A DNA stretch of 64,000 bases from Duganella radicis (lineage in GTDB: Bacteria > Pseudomonadota > Gammaproteobacteria > Burkholderiales > Burkholderiaceae_D). A program made the translations under genes and the position numbers. Below the pieces are notes generated by a model. It searched no databases, had not been told where the DNA came from, and saw only the letters and a list, made by a program, of their open reading frames with translations. The stretch covers positions 186,001 through 250,000 of the forward strand of contig NZ_WNKY01000002.1 in the NCBI RefSeq assembly GCF_009720825.1. The letters are read 5' to 3'. Position 1 is the first letter of the stretch. Each line of letters starts with the position of its first letter. This document shows, piece by piece, positions 1 to 10,086 of this stretch.

Positions 1-5
1 TTGCC

Positions 6-2135
6 GTGCAGTCGTACCACGCGATACCGTTCAAACACCGTCCGCTGCTTGCGGCCATGCTGCTGGCCATGGCCGCGCAGGCGCAGGCCGACACTGGCGC
101 CGCTGAGATGCCGGCCGGCGAGGCCGTCATCATTTCCGCCTCGCGCGCCAATCTCGAAGCGGAAAAGGCGCCGCAGACGGTGGTGGTCATCGGCAAGGAC
201 GAGATCGAACAGCAACTGACGTTGTCGACCAACTCATCGGACGTGCTGAGCAACATCCTGCCCTCCTACACCCCGAGCCGGGGCAAGATGAACGGTTCCG
301 GCGAAACCCTGCGCGGGCGCACGCCGCTGATCCTGATCGACGGCGTGCCGCAGTCCAACCCGGTGCGCCCGACCGGCCGCGAAGCGCACACCATCGACTA
401 CGCGATGGTGGAGCGGATTGAAATCATCCAGGGCCCGAACGCCATCAACGGCCTGGGCGCGACTGGCGGCACCATCAACATCGTCACCCGGCGCCCGGAA
501 AAAGGCACGGTGAACCAGCATATCGACGTGCAGGTGACCGCACCCACCAGCGGCATCGAGGGCGAAACCCTGAATTACAAGACCACCTACCGGGTCGACG
601 GCCGCCTCGACAAGCTGGATTATCTGTTCTCGGCCGGTTACGAGGACCAAGGCCTGTACCTGGACGGCAAAGGCCGAAGCATCGGCGTCGACGTCACCCA
701 GGGCGACCTGATGGATTCGCGCAGCTACGACATCCTGGCCAAGCTGGGTTATCGCCCGGACAGCCAGCAAAAGCTGCAATTCTCGCTCAACCGCTACCGC
801 ATCAAGTCCAAGGCCAGCTATGTCGGCGTGGCCGGCAACCGCGCGCTGGGCATTCCGTCCACCTCGCGCGAAGGCACGCCCCCCGGCACCCCGGCGTGGA
901 ACGACGCCTGGACCGCCAGCGCCAGCTACAACCACTACGACCTGGCCGGCATGGAGCTGTCCGCCATGGTCTATCACCAGCAATTCGTCGGCCTGTTTGG
1001 CGCCGACAACTCGGCCACCTTCCAGGACGTGCGCATCGCGCCGCGCGGCACGCTGTACGACCAGTCGCGCGCGGTGGCCTTCAAGTACGGCAGCAAGGTC
1101 GGCCTGACCAAGGCCGGCCTGCTGGACGGCCGCCTGAAACTGACCGCCGGCTTCGACACCCTGATCGACGAGGGCAAGCAGGACATGTACGGCACCGGCC
1201 GCACCTTCGTGCCGGAATCCAAATACCGCAATCTGTCGCTGTTCGTGCAGGGCGAATACAAGCTGCTCGACAGCCTCACCCTGCACGCCGGCCTGCGCCG
1301 CGAGAACGCCGACCTCAAGGTCGACACCTACCGCACGCTGGCGGCCTATAACAACACGCTGGTGGAAGGCGGCAAGATCAAGTTTAATGAAACGCTGTCC
1401 AACATCGGACTGGTGTTCAACCCGGTGCACGATGTGACGCTCTACGCCAGCTATTCGGAAGGCTTCGGCCTGCCCGACATCGGCCGCACGCTGCGCTCGA
1501 TTAACACCCCCGGCCAGAGCATCGCCAAGCTGCGCAGCCTGGAACCCATCCTGACCGACGGTGTGGAGGTAGGCACGCGCGTGCGCAAGGGCGACTGGGA
1601 GCTCGATGCCGCCTACTACCGCTCGGATTCGGACTTCGGCACGCGTATCGTTTCGGTCAACGGCGTGTTTGCGATGGCGCGCGAGAAGACCCGGCTGGAA
1701 GGCTACGACGCCAGCGCCAGCTACCGTTTCAACAAGGCGCACCGCGCCAGCCTGGCCTACGCCTACACCAAGGGCCGCTACGACAGCAATGCCGACGGCA
1801 GCCTGGACGCCCGGCTCGATGGTCTGAACGTGGCGCCCAATCGCGTGATCGCCACCTGGAACGCCAGCTGGAACGACATGCTGTCGTCGCTGCTGCAAGT
1901 GCAGCACGCCTTCCACCAGCGCTTTGACGATCCGGCCAAGGAATTCAGCGGCTACACGCTGGCCGACGCATCCCTCAACTACAAGCTGGACAAGGGTGCG
2001 GTGCGTCTGGGCGTGGCCAATCTGTTCGACCGCAGCTACATCACCTACTACTCGCAAAGCGCGCTGGTCGAGCCGGCACGCTATTTTGCCGGCCGCGGCC
2101 GCACGGTAACGCTGGGCTACGCGCTCGACTTCTGA
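6..2135 (+). CDS. TonB-dependent siderophore receptor
   Basis: Outer-membrane TonB-gated receptor, probably for a ferric siderophore. A signal peptide ends near residue 28 (AQAQA), a plug domain covers about residues 40-165 (IDGVPQSNP, ERIEIIQGPNAINGLGATGGTINI), and a 22-strand-type barrel follows, ending in the typical terminal aromatic (ALDF). The length of 709 aa is normal. GTG at 6 is the first in-frame start visible; a start before the window cannot be excluded. The downstream PepSY and DUF3325 genes form the standard partner set of iron-siderophore receptors. The exact ligand cannot be read from the sequence. Confidence 0.9.
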   Translation: MQSYHAIPFKHRPLLAAMLLAMAAQAQADTGAAEMPAGEAVIISASRANLEAEKAPQTVVVIGKDEIEQQLTLSTNSSDVLSNILPSYTPSRGKMNGSGETLRGRTPLILIDGVPQSNPVRPTGREAHTIDYAMVERIEIIQGPNAINGLGATGGTINIVTRRPEKGTVNQHIDVQVTAPTSGIEGETLNYKTTYRVDGRLDKLDYLFSAGYEDQGLYLDGKGRSIGVDVTQGDLMDSRSYDILAKLGYRPDSQQKLQFSLNRYRIKSKASYVGVAGNRALGIPSTSREGTPPGTPAWNDAWTASASYNHYDLAGMELSAMVYHQQFVGLFGADNSATFQDVRIAPRGTLYDQSRAVAFKYGSKVGLTKAGLLDGRLKLTAGFDTLIDEGKQDMYGTGRTFVPESKYRNLSLFVQGEYKLLDSLTLHAGLRRENADLKVDTYRTLAAYNNTLVEGGKIKFNETLSNIGLVFNPVHDVTLYASYSEGFGLPDIGRTLRSINTPGQSIAKLRSLEPILTDGVEVGTRVRKGDWELDAAYYRSDSDFGTRIVSVNGVFAMAREKTRLEGYDASASYRFNKAHRASLAYAYTKGRYDSNADGSLDARLDGLNVAPNRVIATWNASWNDMLSSLLQVQHAFHQRFDDPAKEFSGYTLADASLNYKLDKGAVRLGVANLFDRSYITYYSQSALVEPARYFAGRGRTVTLGYALDF

Positions 2136-2148
2136 CCGGAGAACCGCC

Positions 2149-4029
2149 ATGCGCTCCAAACCGCCCCTGATCCGCTGGCTGCAAGTGCTGATTGGCGTGC
2201 CGGCCGCCTGGCTGCTGTCGGCACTGGCGGTGGGCGGCATCGGCGCCGCCCTCGCCTGGAGCGGCATGGCGCGGCCGGAAGCGGTGGTGCTCGGCGCCAT
2301 GCTGGGCTTTGTGATCATGCCGATGCTGGTCCTGTGGGGCTTCCGTAACTTGCTGGTGTGGCTGCACACCTGGGCCGGCGTGGTGCTGGGCGGTGTCTTG
2401 TTCGCGGTGTTCTGGATGGGCTCGCTGAGCGTGTTCGACCGCGAGATCGACCGCTGGATGATGCCGGCCACCCGGCTGCCGCCCGCGCCGCAGCAACTGT
2501 CGCTGGACCGCATCGCCGCGGCGGTCACGCCTGTCCTGCCGCCCAAGACCACGCAATGGCGGGTCGACCTGCCGACCGAACGGGTGCCGGTGCTGCGCCT
2601 CACCTACAAGGCTGGCGCCGACGACGCGCCGGTGCGCCAGCTCGATCCGGCGACCCTCACCTTCCTGCCGGAGCCGGGCAGCAAGGGCGGCAGCGGTTTT
2701 ATCTTCCCCTTCCACTACGGTTTGCATCTGGGCTGGAACGATCTGGGCAAATGGATCGTCGGATTGGCGGCGATGGCGATGCTGGTGCTGCTGGTGTCCG
2801 GCGTGATCATCCACAAGAAAATCTTCGTCCAGTTCTTTACCTTCCGCCCCCACAAGTCGCTGCAACGCGGCACCCTGGATCTGCACAACCTGACCGGCGT
2901 GCTGGGCCTGCCCTTTCATTTTGTGATGACCCTGTCCGGGCTGATCATCTTCATCACCATCTACTTCCCGCAAGCGCATTGGAGCGTTTTCGGTAGCGGC
3001 AAGGAAGGCAAGGCGGCCTTCACCGCCGAGGCTTACGGCAAATTCTCGCGTCCTAAGGCCAAGGCGCCCGGCACGCTGGCCTCGCTGGACGGCATGGTGG
3101 CGCGTGCGGAACAGGAATGGGCCGGCGGCCGGCCTTACTTTGTGCGCGTCTGGCATCCCGGCGACGCCAACAGCTACGTCGAACTGCGCCGCTCCTACGC
3201 GCGCGACGTGACCATGAATCTCGACCAGATCTATTTCGACGCCGGCAGCGGCGCGATCCTGAACCGTTTCGAAGCGGGTTCCGTGATGACGGTCCAGCGC
3301 TTTATCTCCGGCATCCACTTCATCCAGTTTCAACACTGGCCGCTGCGCTGGCTGTATTTCCTGGCGGGCCTGAGCGGCTGCACACTGATCGCCACCGGCT
3401 TCCTGTTCTGGCTGGAGGCGCGGCGCGTCCGGCATGCGCGCAAGAACCTGGCCGGCGTGCCTTTCGTCGAGGGACTGGCGACCGGCGCCATCAGCGGTGT
3501 CATGCTCGCCACCCTGGCGCTGCTGGCGGCCAACCGGCTGCTGCCGGCGGATGCCAGCTGGGGCGGAGAAGATCGCGCCACGCTGGAGATGTGGGCCTTC
3601 TTCCTGACGTGGCTGCTGAGTTTTGTGCACGCCTGGCTGCGCCGCCGCGCCGCGTGGCGCGAGCAGGCATGGGCCATCAGCGCCGGCGCCGTAGCCTGCG
3701 TGCTGCTGAATGCCATCACCACCGCCGACCACCTGCTGCGCGCGGCATCCGAGGGCATGTGGGCAGTGGCGGGCGTGGACCTGATGCTGCTGACGGCCGC
3801 CGTCATTGCCGCCTGCGCAGCCCGGCGCATGGCCGCAAAGCGCGCCAGCGCGACGACGGCCGCAGCAATCCCCGCCACCTCGGCCGCGCCAGCCATCCAG
3901 GCCGTCCCAGCCACCTCAGCCATCCAGGACGCGCCAGCTGCCTCGGCCATCCCAGCCGCGTCCGCCTCCTCACCCATCCCGGCCGCCCCAGCCGCCGGCC
4001 GGCAGGCTGCCGTGGAGAGCGCACCGTGA
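2149..4029 (+). CDS. PepSY-associated transmembrane (PepSY_TM) protein
   Basis: Inner-membrane protein of the PepSY_TM family, usually found beside siderophore receptors and thought to help reduce or release iron after uptake. Hydrophobic helices occur near residues 10-35, 45-65, 72-97, 200-222, 255-275, 395-420 and in the C-terminal third; the stretch NLLVWLHTWAGVVLGG is a typical PepSY_TM entry. It starts 13 bases after the receptor stop with a GGAGAA ribosome site. The last 50 or so residues are an Ala/Pro/Ser/Thr low-complexity tail encoded by imperfect DNA repeats. Its stop overlaps the GTG start of the next gene, so the three genes are an operon. Confidence 0.85.
   Translation: MRSKPPLIRWLQVLIGVPAAWLLSALAVGGIGAALAWSGMARPEAVVLGAMLGFVIMPMLVLWGFRNLLVWLHTWAGVVLGGVLFAVFWMGSLSVFDREIDRWMMPATRLPPAPQQLSLDRIAAAVTPVLPPKTTQWRVDLPTERVPVLRLTYKAGADDAPVRQLDPATLTFLPEPGSKGGSGFIFPFHYGLHLGWNDLGKWIVGLAAMAMLVLLVSGVIIHKKIFVQFFTFRPHKSLQRGTLDLHNLTGVLGLPFHFVMTLSGLIIFITIYFPQAHWSVFGSGKEGKAAFTAEAYGKFSRPKAKAPGTLASLDGMVARAEQEWAGGRPYFVRVWHPGDANSYVELRRSYARDVTMNLDQIYFDAGSGAILNRFEAGSVMTVQRFISGIHFIQFQHWPLRWLYFLAGLSGCTLIATGFLFWLEARRVRHARKNLAGVPFVEGLATGAISGVMLATLALLAANRLLPADASWGGEDRATLEMWAFFLTWLLSFVHAWLRRRAAWREQAWAISAGAVACVLLNAITTADHLLRAASEGMWAVAGVDLMLLTAAVIAACAARRMAAKRASATTAAAIPATSAAPAIQAVPATSAIQDAPAASAIPAASASSPIPAAPAAGRQAAVESAP
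3868..4005 (+). repeat. Imperfect minisatellite in the PepSY gene 3' end
   Basis: Degenerate short units built on 'gccatcc', 'ccagcc' and 'gccacctc' recur through this stretch and encode variants of (A/P)-AI-P-A-T/A-SA. It is visible directly as low-complexity coding DNA; no exact long unit is conserved. Confidence 0.6.
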
Positions 4030-4346
4030 GCGCCGCATTGCTACTTCTCGCCGCCACGGCCACCTATGCCGGCTTTGCTTGCCTCTCACTGGCCATGCCG
4101 GACAACTGGGAGCGCGCTGGCGGCGACATCGCCAGCCACACCCCGCGCCGCCGTCCGCTACGGCTTGGCGGCGCGCTGCTGCTAAGCCTCGCCCTCACCC
4201 TCTGCCTATGGCGCGACGGCCCCAGTTTCGGCGTCCTGCTCTGGGCCGTCCTACTGTCAGCCGGCGCAATCACCGTCGCCTTCACCCTGACCTGGCGCCC
4301 GTCCCTGCTGCGCGGACGCCTGCTTACTGGAACGCCACCTCGGTAA
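4026..4346 (+). CDS. DUF3325 family small membrane protein
   Basis: A 106-residue protein with hydrophobic segments at about 1-22, 46-62 and 66-88, matching the size and pattern of DUF3325 proteins found after PepSY_TM genes in iron-uptake operons. The start is a GTG whose last two bases lie in the preceding TGA (4-base overlap), implying translational coupling. Its 3' end overlaps the convergent amn gene by 23 bases, so no intrinsic terminator separates them. The role is unknown; family assignment rests on context and hydrophobicity. Confidence 0.75.
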   Translation: MSAALLLLAATATYAGFACLSLAMPDNWERAGGDIASHTPRRRPLRLGGALLLSLALTLCLWRDGPSFGVLLWAVLLSAGAITVAFTLTWRPSLLRGRLLTGTPPR

Positions 4347-5829
4347 AGCTGCGCAGCTTGCGGCTGTGGAGCTTGTCCACGCCCAGCGCACGCAGCAGCT
4401 CCATCGCGCGGATGCCGATGCGCAGATGCTGGTCGACACGATCGCGGTAGAACTGATTGGCCATGCCCGGCAGCTTGATCTCGCCGTGCATCGGCTTATC
4501 GCTCACGCACAGCAACGTACCGTAGGGAACGCGGAAACGGAAACCGTTGGCGGCGATGGTCGCGCTTTCCATGTCCAGCGCAATCGCCCTGCTCTGGCTG
4601 AAACGGCGCTCGGGCGTCCGCTGCGGCATCAATTCCCAGTTGCGGTTATCGGTACTGGCGACAGTACCGGTGCGCATCACACGCTTCAGATCGTGGCCGG
4701 TCAGCTGCGTGACCTCGGCCACGGCGGCCTCGATCGCCACCTGCACCTCGGCCAGCGGTGGAATCGGCACCCACAGCGGCAAGTCCTCGTCCAGCACATG
4801 ATCTTCACGCACATAGCCGTGCGCCAGCACATAGTCGCCCAGCTCCTGCGTGTTACGCAGACCGGCGCAATGACCCAGCATCAGCCAGGCGTGCGGCCGC
4901 AGCACCGCAATGTGGTCGGTGATGGTCTTGGCATTGGCCGGGCCGACGCCGATATTCACCATCGAAATGCCGGTGCCGTCGGCGCGGATCAGGTGATAAC
5001 CCGGCATCTGCGGCATGCGCGGCGGCGCGGCGCCCAGCGCATCGCCCGGCTGCACCGACTGGCCCACACGGCGCGTCACCAGATTGCCCGGTTCCACAAA
5101 AGCGATATAGTCGTCGCCCGGCACGCCGGAAGGATTGGCCATCAACTCATGTCCCAGCTTGATAAACTCGTCGATATAGAACTGGTAGTTGGTGAACAGG
5201 ACAAATTTCTGGAAATGCTCGCACGAGGTGCCGGTATAGTGGCGCAGGCGTTGCAGCGAATAGTCCACGCGCGGCGCCGTGAATAGCGACAGCGGCTGCG
5301 CCTCGCCCACCGGCGGCTCGTGGGTGCCGTTGGCGATGCCGTCGTCCATTGCCGCCAAATTAGGCAGATCGAACACGTCGCGCATCAGCAGGCGGCGCTC
5401 GGCCGTCAGGCTGCCTTCGATATGTTCATGCTCGGCAAACGAAAAATGGATAGGAATCGGCTGCGAACTGGTACCGACTTCCAGCTTGACATGGTGGCTG
5501 CCGTGGTTTTTCAGCAGCAGCTTGAATTGCTGGAGATAGTAGCGCGCGAACAGATCCGGCCGCGTCAGCGTGGTTTCGTAGGTGCCGGGACCGGCCACAA
5601 AGCCGAACGCCAGGCGCGAATCGGCGCGCGCCACGGTATCCGTATGTACACGAACGAACGGATAGCAGGCGCGGACATGCTCGCCGACGTCTTCGCCGGC
5701 CACGAAACGCCTCATGGCGTCGCGCAGATAGGCGATATTGGTATCGTAAATGGCCAGCACCTGATCGTAGGCGGCCTGGGCGTCGTCAAACTGCACCGGT
5801 GCGATGAATGGGCGATGATTCGTAGACAT
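4324..5829 (-). CDS. amn: AMP nucleosidase
   Basis: Cytoplasmic enzyme that hydrolyses AMP to adenine and ribose 5-phosphate, part of purine salvage and adenylate control. The protein is 501 aa, close to the E. coli enzyme. The N-terminal Amn-specific domain (residues 1-180) precedes the nucleoside-phosphorylase-like fold, with recognisable stretches VNIGVGPANAKTITDHIAVL, GHCAGLRN and ALDMESATIAANGFRFRVPY. It starts at the ATG complementary to 5827-5829. It stands alone on the minus strand; its 3' end overlaps the DUF3325 gene. Confidence 0.93.
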   Translation of the reverse strand: MSTNHRPFIAPVQFDDAQAAYDQVLAIYDTNIAYLRDAMRRFVAGEDVGEHVRACYPFVRVHTDTVARADSRLAFGFVAGPGTYETTLTRPDLFARYYLQQFKLLLKNHGSHHVKLEVGTSSQPIPIHFSFAEHEHIEGSLTAERRLLMRDVFDLPNLAAMDDGIANGTHEPPVGEAQPLSLFTAPRVDYSLQRLRHYTGTSCEHFQKFVLFTNYQFYIDEFIKLGHELMANPSGVPGDDYIAFVEPGNLVTRRVGQSVQPGDALGAAPPRMPQMPGYHLIRADGTGISMVNIGVGPANAKTITDHIAVLRPHAWLMLGHCAGLRNTQELGDYVLAHGYVREDHVLDEDLPLWVPIPPLAEVQVAIEAAVAEVTQLTGHDLKRVMRTGTVASTDNRNWELMPQRTPERRFSQSRAIALDMESATIAANGFRFRVPYGTLLCVSDKPMHGEIKLPGMANQFYRDRVDQHLRIGIRAMELLRALGVDKLHSRKLRSFTEVAFQ

Positions 5830-5889
5830 GCGGCTCCTTCGGTTGTCAGCTCGTATTTCCTATTGTAAAGGCTGTAAGCAGAACTTGCA

Positions 5890-5927
5890 TTCCCCCTCTA
5901 GGGGAACCATCTGCCGTACCGTACAAT
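5890..5927 (+). promoter_or_regulatory. Inverted repeat and -10-like box before the NRPS gene
   Basis: TTCCCC-N5-GGGGAA (5890-5906) forms a 6-base-arm palindrome, followed by a TACAAT -10-like hexamer at 5922-5927. There is no good -35 hexamer at the usual spacing; the palindrome sits where one would be, which fits activator-dependent or alternative-sigma transcription. Seen in sequence; function inferred. Confidence 0.4.
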
Positions 5928-5955
5928 GCAGGCTAAATCCGAATAAAGTATCCGC

Positions 5956-8900
5956 ATGAATCAAGCCGTAACACCGCCCCATCCCGACGTTCTTTTTGGC
6001 CCGCAGCAGGAATCCTTGCTGCGCGAGGAAATTCTCGCCGACCTGCTGGAGGCCAGCGCCGCGCGCCATCCAGGGCGGGTGGCGTTGATTTTCGGCGATC
6101 GCCAGCTGACGTATGGCGAACTGGATGCGCAGGCCGACCTGGTGGCGGCGCGGCTGATCGCGGCCGGCGTGCGGCCGGGCCAGATCGTCGGTTTATGGCT
6201 GCCGCGCGGGCTGGAGCTGCTGGTGCTGCAAGCGGGCATCGCCAAGGCCGGCGCGGCGTGGCTGCCGGTCGACGAGGACACGCCGGTCGAGCGCTTGCAG
6301 GTTTGCCTGGACGATGCGGCCAGTGCCGGCGTGTTGACGTGCGCCGCCTTCGCGCCGCGTCTGGCCGACGTTGCGGCATCCGGCCGCGCCGTGTGGACCG
6401 CCGAAGCATTGCTCGCACCACCCGCCGCCGGTGAAACACTGGCCCGGCGCGGTGCGGTGTCGCCCGATGTTCCGGCCTATGTGATTTACACCTCCGGCTC
6501 CACCGGCAAGCCGAAAGGAATCTTGATCACCCAGCGCAGCATCTGCCACTTCCTGCGCAGCGAGAACGAAGTGCTGGGCGTGAGCGGCGAGGACAAGGTT
6601 TATCAGGGCTTCTCCGTGGCCTTCGACATGTCGTTCGAGGAGATCTGGATTTCGTATCTGGTCGGCGCCACGCTGTGGATCGGGCCTAAAGAGATCAGCG
6701 GCGATCCGGAGACCTTGCCGCGCATGCTGGAGCAGAACGGCGTGACCGTGCTGCACGCGGTGCCGACGCTGCTGGCCTTGTTCAATCAGGAGGTGCCGAG
6801 TTTAAGGCTGATTAACCTCGGCGGCGAAGCGTGCCCGGAATCGCTGGTGCAGCGCTGGTCGCGCGAAGGCCGCCAGATGTTCAACACCTACGGCCCGACC
6901 GAAGCCACCGTCTCCGCCAGCCTGGCGCGCCTGCGTCCCGGCTATCCGGTAACCATCGGCCGACCGCTACCCAACTATGGCCTGCTGGTGATCGATGCGA
7001 ACACCGAGTACGCGGAAGCGACGGCGCATGGCCTGCCGCAGGCAAGCGGCGTGGCGACGGCCGGTGGCCCAAAGGCGGCAAATGGCCCGGCGGCGGGCGG
7101 CGCGGGCGCCGGACCGAGCCCGGTCCTGCGCCTGCTGCCGCACGGCGAAGTCGGCGAATTGTGCATCACCGGTCCGGGGCTGGCCGCCGGCTACCTGGGC
7201 CGCCCCGATCTGACGGCCGAAAAATTCCTGCCCAACCCATGGTCGAGCGGCCCGCACGACGCGCGCCTGTACCGTACCGGCGACCTCGCGCGCATCGGCC
7301 CAGACGGCGAAGTGACTTGCCTGGGCCGCGCCGACGACCAAGTCAAAATCCGCGGCTTCCGCGTCGAACTGGGCGAAATCGAAGCCCTGCTTGCGCAGCA
7401 ACCCGGCGTCGGCACCGTGGCGGTCCTGCTGCGCAAGGACGACGGCATCGATCAACTGGTCGCCTACATCGTCCCCGAAGGCGCGACCACGCTGGACCCG
7501 CGCGAACTGCGCGCCGCCCTCGCCGCCAAGCTGCCGCCCTACATGGTCCCCGGCCGCTACGAAATGCTGGACGCCATGCCGCGCCTGACCTCCGGCAAAA
7601 TCGACCGCAAGACACTGAAAGCCACACCACTGAGCGTCGCCCCCGCCGGCAGCGCCGAAGACTCCGACCTGCCCGAAACGCCGGCCGAAGAAGCGCTGTT
7701 CGCGGCATTGGCCGCACTATTCCCCGGCCAGCCGATTTTGCGCAACGCCGACTTCTTCACCGACCTTGGCGGCCACTCCTTCTTCGCAGCCCGCCTGGCA
7801 TCTTCGCTGCGCGCCGACCCGCGCTACGCCCACATCACCGTGCGCGACATCTACCAGCAACGCCAGATCGGCAAAATCGCCGAAGCGTTGGGCGCAGCGC
7901 CGGACGGCGGCACAGAAGAAAAAGACTGGACACCGCCCGCCACGCTCAAACGCTGGATCTGCGGCATCGCCCAGGCGGCCGCCATGCCGCCACTGGTCAC
8001 CCTGCGCATGGCGCAATGGCTGGCGCCCTTCTTCACCTACCACTTCTACACCGGCGATCCCGGCGACTCCGTAGCACGCGCCATCGCCGCCTCGGTCGGC
8101 GTGTTCCTGCTGGCGACCATCGGCGAATTCGCCATCGCCATCGCCGGCAAATGGCTGATCGCCGGCCGCCTGAAGGCCGGCGTGTATCCGCTGTGGAGCA
8201 TCACCTACTACCGCTGGTGGCTGGCAGACCGGCTGGTCGAAGCCGCCCCCGCCTACCTGCTCAGCGGCTCCTCGCTCAACGCATGGTGGCTGCGCGCGCT
8301 CGGCGCCAAAGTGGGCAAGGACGTCATCATCGGCTCCATGACCCTGCGCGCGCCGGACCTGCTCAGCATCGGCGACCAGGTCAGCATCGGCAACGCCGTC
8401 AATTTCGAAAACGCCCGCGTCGAACGCGGCCAACTACATCTTGGCCAGATCACGCTGGAAAAGGACGCCTGCGTCAGCTCCTTCGCCATCATGGAAGGGA
8501 ACACGCGCGTCGAAACGCTGGGCCACCTGGAAGGCCAATCGGCGCTGGGCGACGGCAAGGTGGTGCCAGCCGGCCGCGTATGGGCCGGCTCACCGGCGCG
8601 CGACATGGGCGCGTTTGAACGCAAACTGCCGCCGCGTCCCGTCGCCAGCGCCGCGCGCCTCACAGGCGAAGCACTGTTCTTCATCATCGGCATCCTGCTG
8701 GTCGTGACCCTGTTCTTCATGCCGGTATTCCCGAGCTTCGTGCTGATCGACTGGTTCGACGAAGCCGGCTGGCTGCCGTGGATACAGGGCGACGACGTGC
8801 GCATCCGCCTGCTGCGCTACTTCCTGCTGGCCTTCCCCGCCAGCACGGTGCTGATCGTGCTGACCGCGCTGGTCTCGGCCGGCATCCGCTGGAGCGCACT

Positions 8901-10086
8901 GCCACGATTGAAGCCGGGCCAGTTCCCGGTCCACGGCAACACCTACTGCGCCAAATGGCTGGTGAGCCAGATTCAGGAATCGAGCCTCAACGTTTTGCAC
9001 GGCATTTACGCCACCGTGTTCGCGCCCTATTGGTATCGCCTGCTGGGCGCCAAGGTCGGCAAGGACGCCGAAATCTCCACCGCGCTGGGCGTGGTGCCGG
9101 ACATGCTGACGCTTGGCGACGAAACCTTCATCGCCGATGCCGTCATGTTGGGCGACGAGGAAATCGATGGCGGCTGGATGGTGATGAAACCGACCGTGGT
9201 CTCGCACCGCAGCTTTGTCGGCAACGGCGCCTACATCCCGGACGGCACCGTGCTGCCGGAGCATGTGCTGATCGGCGTGCACTCGCGCGCGCCGGACAAC
9301 CAGCACATGAAGGATGGCGACACCTGGCTCGGCTCCCCGCCGATCAACCTGCCGGCGCGCGAGCAGACCAGCGGCTATCCTGAGCATCTGACCTTCCATC
9401 CATCGCCGATGCGGCGTCTGGGGCGCGGCTTGATTGAGGCCTTCCGCATCGTCGCGCCGCATGCGCTGGTGATCGCGGTCGGCTACACGCTGGTGCTGGC
9501 GGTGATGCCAGCGGCTGGCGCAGGACGCTGGGGTGAGGTGATCTGGGACCTGACGCTGGCGGGACTGGCCTACGGCGTGGGCAACTACGTGTTCGTGGTG
9601 CTGCTCAAATGGCTGCTGATCGGACGCTATCGCAAACAATCGGAGCCAATGTGGACACCGTTCGTGTGGCTGTCGGAAGGCGTAACCAATCTGTACGAAG
9701 GCATCGCCGTGCCGAACTTCATGCGCTACCTGCGCGGCACACCGTGGCTGCCGATTGCCTTCAACATGCTGGGTTCCCGGATCGGCAAAGGCGTCTACAT
9801 GGACACGACCGACATCACGGAATTCGACTGCGTACAGATCGGCGACCATAGCGAACTGAATGCCCTCACCTGCCCGCAAACGCACCTGTTTGAGGACCGC
9901 GTGATGAAAATCGACCATGTGGTGATTGGAGAGCGCGTCTACATGGGGCCACGCGCGGCGGTGCTGTACAGCGCCGCCGTCGGCAACAACGCGCGCCTTG
10001 GGCCACTGACGCTGGTGATGAAAGGCGAACACATACCGGCCAACGGCAACTGGGCCGGCTGTCCCGCCGCCCCGGCGCGCAAATGA
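5956..10086 (+). CDS. Pls/PosA-family non-ribosomal peptide synthetase
   Basis: A 1376-aa single-module synthetase. An adenylation domain (about 1-555) has YTSGSTGKPKG, FNTYGPTEA and YRTGDLARIGPDG; a carrier domain follows (DLGGHSF, Ser near 607); the C-terminal half is membrane-embedded with three left-handed beta-helix (hexapeptide) segments (VGKDVIIGSMTL, VGKDAEISTALG, IGKGVYMDTTD). That order is characteristic of the Pls epsilon-poly-lysine synthetase family, where the membrane half joins monomers without a condensation domain. The pocket region reads FDMSFEEIW; the acidic residue at the 239-equivalent site would suit a basic amino acid, which is inference. A Gly/Ala-rich insertion (about 358-392) interrupts the A domain before the GEVGELCITG core. 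The gene overlaps the PPTase by ATGA. Confidence 0.88.
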   Translation: MNQAVTPPHPDVLFGPQQESLLREEILADLLEASAARHPGRVALIFGDRQLTYGELDAQADLVAARLIAAGVRPGQIVGLWLPRGLELLVLQAGIAKAGAAWLPVDEDTPVERLQVCLDDAASAGVLTCAAFAPRLADVAASGRAVWTAEALLAPPAAGETLARRGAVSPDVPAYVIYTSGSTGKPKGILITQRSICHFLRSENEVLGVSGEDKVYQGFSVAFDMSFEEIWISYLVGATLWIGPKEISGDPETLPRMLEQNGVTVLHAVPTLLALFNQEVPSLRLINLGGEACPESLVQRWSREGRQMFNTYGPTEATVSASLARLRPGYPVTIGRPLPNYGLLVIDANTEYAEATAHGLPQASGVATAGGPKAANGPAAGGAGAGPSPVLRLLPHGEVGELCITGPGLAAGYLGRPDLTAEKFLPNPWSSGPHDARLYRTGDLARIGPDGEVTCLGRADDQVKIRGFRVELGEIEALLAQQPGVGTVAVLLRKDDGIDQLVAYIVPEGATTLDPRELRAALAAKLPPYMVPGRYEMLDAMPRLTSGKIDRKTLKATPLSVAPAGSAEDSDLPETPAEEALFAALAALFPGQPILRNADFFTDLGGHSFFAARLASSLRADPRYAHITVRDIYQQRQIGKIAEALGAAPDGGTEEKDWTPPATLKRWICGIAQAAAMPPLVTLRMAQWLAPFFTYHFYTGDPGDSVARAIAASVGVFLLATIGEFAIAIAGKWLIAGRLKAGVYPLWSITYYRWWLADRLVEAAPAYLLSGSSLNAWWLRALGAKVGKDVIIGSMTLRAPDLLSIGDQVSIGNAVNFENARVERGQLHLGQITLEKDACVSSFAIMEGNTRVETLGHLEGQSALGDGKVVPAGRVWAGSPARDMGAFERKLPPRPVASAARLTGEALFFIIGILLVVTLFFMPVFPSFVLIDWFDEAGWLPWIQGDDVRIRLLRYFLLAFPASTVLIVLTALVSAGIRWSALPRLKPGQFPVHGNTYCAKWLVSQIQESSLNVLHGIYATVFAPYWYRLLGAKVGKDAEISTALGVVPDMLTLGDETFIADAVMLGDEEIDGGWMVMKPTVVSHRSFVGNGAYIPDGTVLPEHVLIGVHSRAPDNQHMKDGDTWLGSPPINLPAREQTSGYPEHLTFHPSPMRRLGRGLIEAFRIVAPHALVIAVGYTLVLAVMPAAGAGRWGEVIWDLTLAGLAYGVGNYVFVVLLKWLLIGRYRKQSEPMWTPFVWLSEGVTNLYEGIAVPNFMRYLRGTPWLPIAFNMLGSRIGKGVYMDTTDITEFDCVQIGDHSELNALTCPQTHLFEDRVMKIDHVVIGERVYMGPRAAVLYSAAVGNNARLGPLTLVMKGEHIPANGNWAGCPAAPARK

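Noticed and set aside
1..219. A 72-residue basic plus-strand frame at the window start
   Set aside because: Arg/Pro-rich shadow of the TonB receptor gene.
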